33,487 nt of DNA. Source: a virus. Location: IMG/VR virus record IMGVR_UViG_3300033145_000451, positions 1 to 33,487 of that record; one strand, 5' to 3'. Numbering within the stretch: the first letter of the stretch is position 1; every line of letters begins with the position of its first letter. Of the stretch, positions 31,536 to 33,487 are shown in pieces. Below the pieces are notes generated by a model that made no database searches, had not been told where the DNA came from, and saw only the letters and a list, made by a program, of their open reading frames with translations. The position numbers and the translations under genes are program-made.

Positions 31536-33487
31536 ATGATGAAAAAACTATTTTTGAGGTTTGCTGTTCTTATTCTAATACTCTTTTCTATAGGGAATGT
31601 TGGCTTTGCTGTAGAATTAAACTCACAGTTAGGCGTGCAAACTTATACGACCTTTGAGGGTACTGCAAACATAGTTCCGACTGACCCCACTTACACTCTC
31701 GGCTCGGCAACAACAGAATGGGCAGATATATTTACCGTTGATCTGCATGTTTCCAATTTATTCTATTTTGCCGGTGCGATGGCTACTGATTTAGATATAG
31801 ATGGGTGGAATATTATAATGGACACAAATGGCGATTTTCTAATTATGAATGATCGTCACGCGTCAGTTGCCGATGACTCTTTCTCTATCGGAAAAACCGG
31901 CGCCCTCGATTTTACCTTTGCAGTTGATGAATTTACTACTTTAACCGGTAGCAATACTACTATTGAGGATGGAACTTTTGATATGGGAACAGCCGCGCTT
32001 AATGCCGGTGTTTTTTCTATGACAGACGGTGATGAAACAGGTGATGACACTTTTATTATAGACTTATCGCATGATGGGGCTGGTGATGTTTCTTTGACGA
32101 CAAGCGATGGCAATGTTGACATTGTTCCGGGGGATGGTGTCGATATTACACTTCCCGCTACTGGTGAGGTGTATATTGATGCGACAACTCTAAGAACTGG
32201 CACTACAGAGGCTTTAAGTATAAATTTTGGTGTAGATACGACAACTCCAACTGATGATGTGGCTGTATTTTCACTGGCACAAACGAGAGTTATTGGAGAC
32301 ACAGGTGGCTCTTATGGAATAGACACCGAAATGGCTTTTGGGAACATGGCCAATGGCGAGTGGAGTTATGTTTTTGGTGGCGATTATTCCTCTTCACAGT
32401 CCACAACCGCAACATCAAATGCCGCATTTTTATATGCGGGAACACCTAGCGCAGTTAGTGCGCAAGTAAATGATTATGGGGTATATGTTGCGAGTGGATA
32501 TGATACGGCTGGTTATTTCGATGGGGGAGTATTAGCGACAGGAGAGGTATTAATTGCAAGCGCAACGCCTTCCGATTTAATCCTAGATAATACGACCACG
32601 GGAGGGGATGCAGATTCTGGCTATGTGACGTGGAGAGGAAATGATGGGGCGGCTGATACCGAACTCGACATGTCGATTTTACTTGATGTGACCACAACTA
32701 CAGATTACAAACTTGGATTTTATAATGATGGGAAAGTAAGCGAGGTCGCTAGCTTAGATGAGAGTGGAAATTTACAAGTTGATGGAGCATTCACACCCGG
32801 CTCAATAATAATGGGTGGCAATCTTGATATGGATGAGAATGACCTTATTAATTTAGATGATATATGGGGCGATGCAATAGCCACGGATGCAGTCCCGCGC
32901 GTAACAGTAATTGGTACACAACCGATTTTTGTTGAGCCAGCAGCGACTAATGTTGTTGGTTCTAATCTTGTACTAGCTCCAAGTCCTGGAGTGCGGACAC
33001 TTGAGGGGGTAACTAAGGCTGGCACAACTGGAGATACGTTGACGTTTGATGTGTATATCAATGGTGTGGTTTCTCAAACAATTAAGACTGAGGGATTAGG
33101 TTCACCCGATGGGTGGGATTGCGATGGTGCTGCGACTGATGTTATTTGCGTCTGCAATCTTTACGATTTACTGGTGGGTGCGGGAGCAATTAATGGTGTG
33201 ACGGTTACGCGAACAGATGGAACATGCAGCGATGAAAAACTTACATTCACGATTACTCCAGGAACTTCGCATTATTTAAGAATGGCTACTTCAGATGATA
33301 CAAACCTAGATATGACAGTGACTATAGCGAATGATGGATTTGTTTTATTGGGGGAAGGGCGGAAGTTGATGTTAGATGATGACTTTAATAGTTATCTCCA
33401 GGGGTCAAGTAATGCTTTTTCTGTGATAACTAATAGCACTTCACGTCTGATTGTAGATAATACGGAAGCTGAATGGGGGTCAGCTTT
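31536..33487 (+). CDS. Giant tail-fibre-like protein, 5' part (continues at 1-1810)
   Basis: The frame is open from ATG 31536 to the end, and continues at the start of the window, about 1,215 residues in total. Start: MMKKLFLRFAVLILILFSIG then NVGFA-VEL, a full Sec signal peptide with cleavage near residue 26. Then TYTLGSATTEWADIFTVDLH, typical of fibre knobs; many repeated Gly/Asp/Thr beta modules; and a domain at 33018-33300 with WDCD and DGTCSDEK that recurs at 784-1056. Such a long beta-fibre at the border of head and tail genes should be a receptor-binding protein. A signal peptide would send it out of the cytoplasm, which conflicts with normal assembly. Confidence 0.85.
   Translation, partial: MMKKLFLRFAVLILILFSIGNVGFAVELNSQLGVQTYTTFEGTANIVPTDPTYTLGSATTEWADIFTVDLHVSNLFYFAGAMATDLDIDGWNIIMDTNGDFLIMNDRHASVADDSFSIGKTGALDFTFAVDEFTTLTGSNTTIEDGTFDMGTAALNAGVFSMTDGDETGDDTFIIDLSHDGAGDVSLTTSDGNVDIVPGDGVDITLPATGEVYIDATTLRTGTTEALSINFGVDTTTPTDDVAVFSLAQTRVIGDTGGSYGIDTEMAFGNMANGEWSYVFGGDYSSSQSTTATSNAAFLYAGTPSAVSAQVNDYGVYVASGYDTAGYFDGGVLATGEVLIASATPSDLILDNTTTGGDADSGYVTWRGNDGAADTELDMSILLDVTTTTDYKLGFYNDGKVSEVASLDESGNLQVDGAFTPGSIIMGGNLDMDENDLINLDDIWGDAIATDAVPRVTVIGTQPIFVEPAATNVVGSNLVLAPSPGVRTLEGVTKAGTTGDTLTFDVYINGVVSQTIKTEGLGSPDGWDCDGAATDVICVCNLYDLLVGAGAINGVTVTRTDGTCSDEKLTFTITPGTSHYLRMATSDDTNLDMTVTIANDGFVLLGEGRKLMLDDDFNSYLQGSSNAFSVITNSTSRLIVDNTEAEWGSA
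33018..33300 (+). repeat. Fibre internal domain, copy 1
   Basis: Protein-level match of about 85-90 residues with 784-1056 (TGD, WDCD, DVICVCNLY, GVTVTRTDGTCSDEK, SDD). The four Cys positions are the same in both. See copy 2. Confidence 0.7.
33374..33487. repeat. Terminal direct repeat, right copy (circular join)
   Basis: Identical to 1-114. The copies cover the same codons of the giant fibre gene in the same frame. Confidence 0.97.

Noticed and set aside
31856-32302. Minus-strand frame of 148 codons under the fibre gene
   Set aside because: Antisense of a strongly coding fibre frame, no leader or domain of its own.
1-33487. tRNA genes, CRISPR arrays, integrase, insertion sequences or alternative genetic code
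   Set aside because: No cloverleaf or GTTCGA-type arm outside genes, no spaced repeats, no recombinase motifs, and TAA, TAG and TGA all end clear genes.

Overview
The window is almost certainly one complete tailed-phage (siphovirus-like) genome, closed into a circle. The first 114 bases are repeated exactly at the end (33374-33487), and one very long reading frame runs through this join in the same frame, so the unit length is 33,373 bp. The DNA is AT-rich, every convincing gene is on the + strand, and TAA, TAG and TGA all act as stops (standard bacterial code). Nearly all starts follow A/T-rich leaders with no Shine-Dalgarno sequence. With one promoter-like TTTG/TAnnTTTG pair, this points to a host that makes little use of SD pairing, such as Bacteroidota or a candidate phylum (Patescibacteria), but the host cannot be fixed from the sequence. 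I see no integrase, lysogeny repressor, tRNA, CRISPR array or insertion sequence.

Layout in circular order. Packaging and head (22444-31528): a ParB-like protein, a glycosyltransferase of the TAGT type (TET/JBP-associated glycosyltransferase), small and large terminase, portal, MuF-like protein, protease-scaffold fusion, major capsid protein, a coiled-coil protein and a small virion protein. Fibre/export block (31536 through the join to 3600): a predicted 1,215-residue fibre-like protein with a signal peptide, two more proteins with signal peptides, and two small membrane proteins of holin type. Connector and tail (3602-13626): connector, closure and tail-completion proteins, tail terminator, tube, a chaperone pair made by -1 frameshifting, tape measure, hub and tip/fibre proteins. 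A C39-like cysteine peptidase, the likely lysin, then ends at a rho-independent terminator (14325-14354).

Early region (14397-22283): a sigma70-like promoter with repeated TCAAG/CTTGA sites drives a tiny ribbon-helix-helix regulator, then SSB, a PD-(D/E)XK nuclease, a Rad52-like annealing protein, an HNH-like protein and a replication initiator. The initiator gene carries direct repeats and hairpins, a likely origin inside the gene as in lambda O. A run of small accessory genes of unknown function follows, including membrane proteins and a lipoprotein. The phage has no polymerase, primase or helicase of its own, so replication should depend on the host replisome.

Most interesting points: (1) the exported fibre-like protein and its two signal-peptide neighbours, inserted between capsid and connector genes; (2) the ParB-TAGT pair next to the terminase, without a recognisable base hydroxylase or hydroxymethylase; (3) a 160-bp structured, G-rich non-coding region just before that pair; (4) the in-gene origin; (5) a possible pseudoknot/leader-peptide element upstream of the replication gene.
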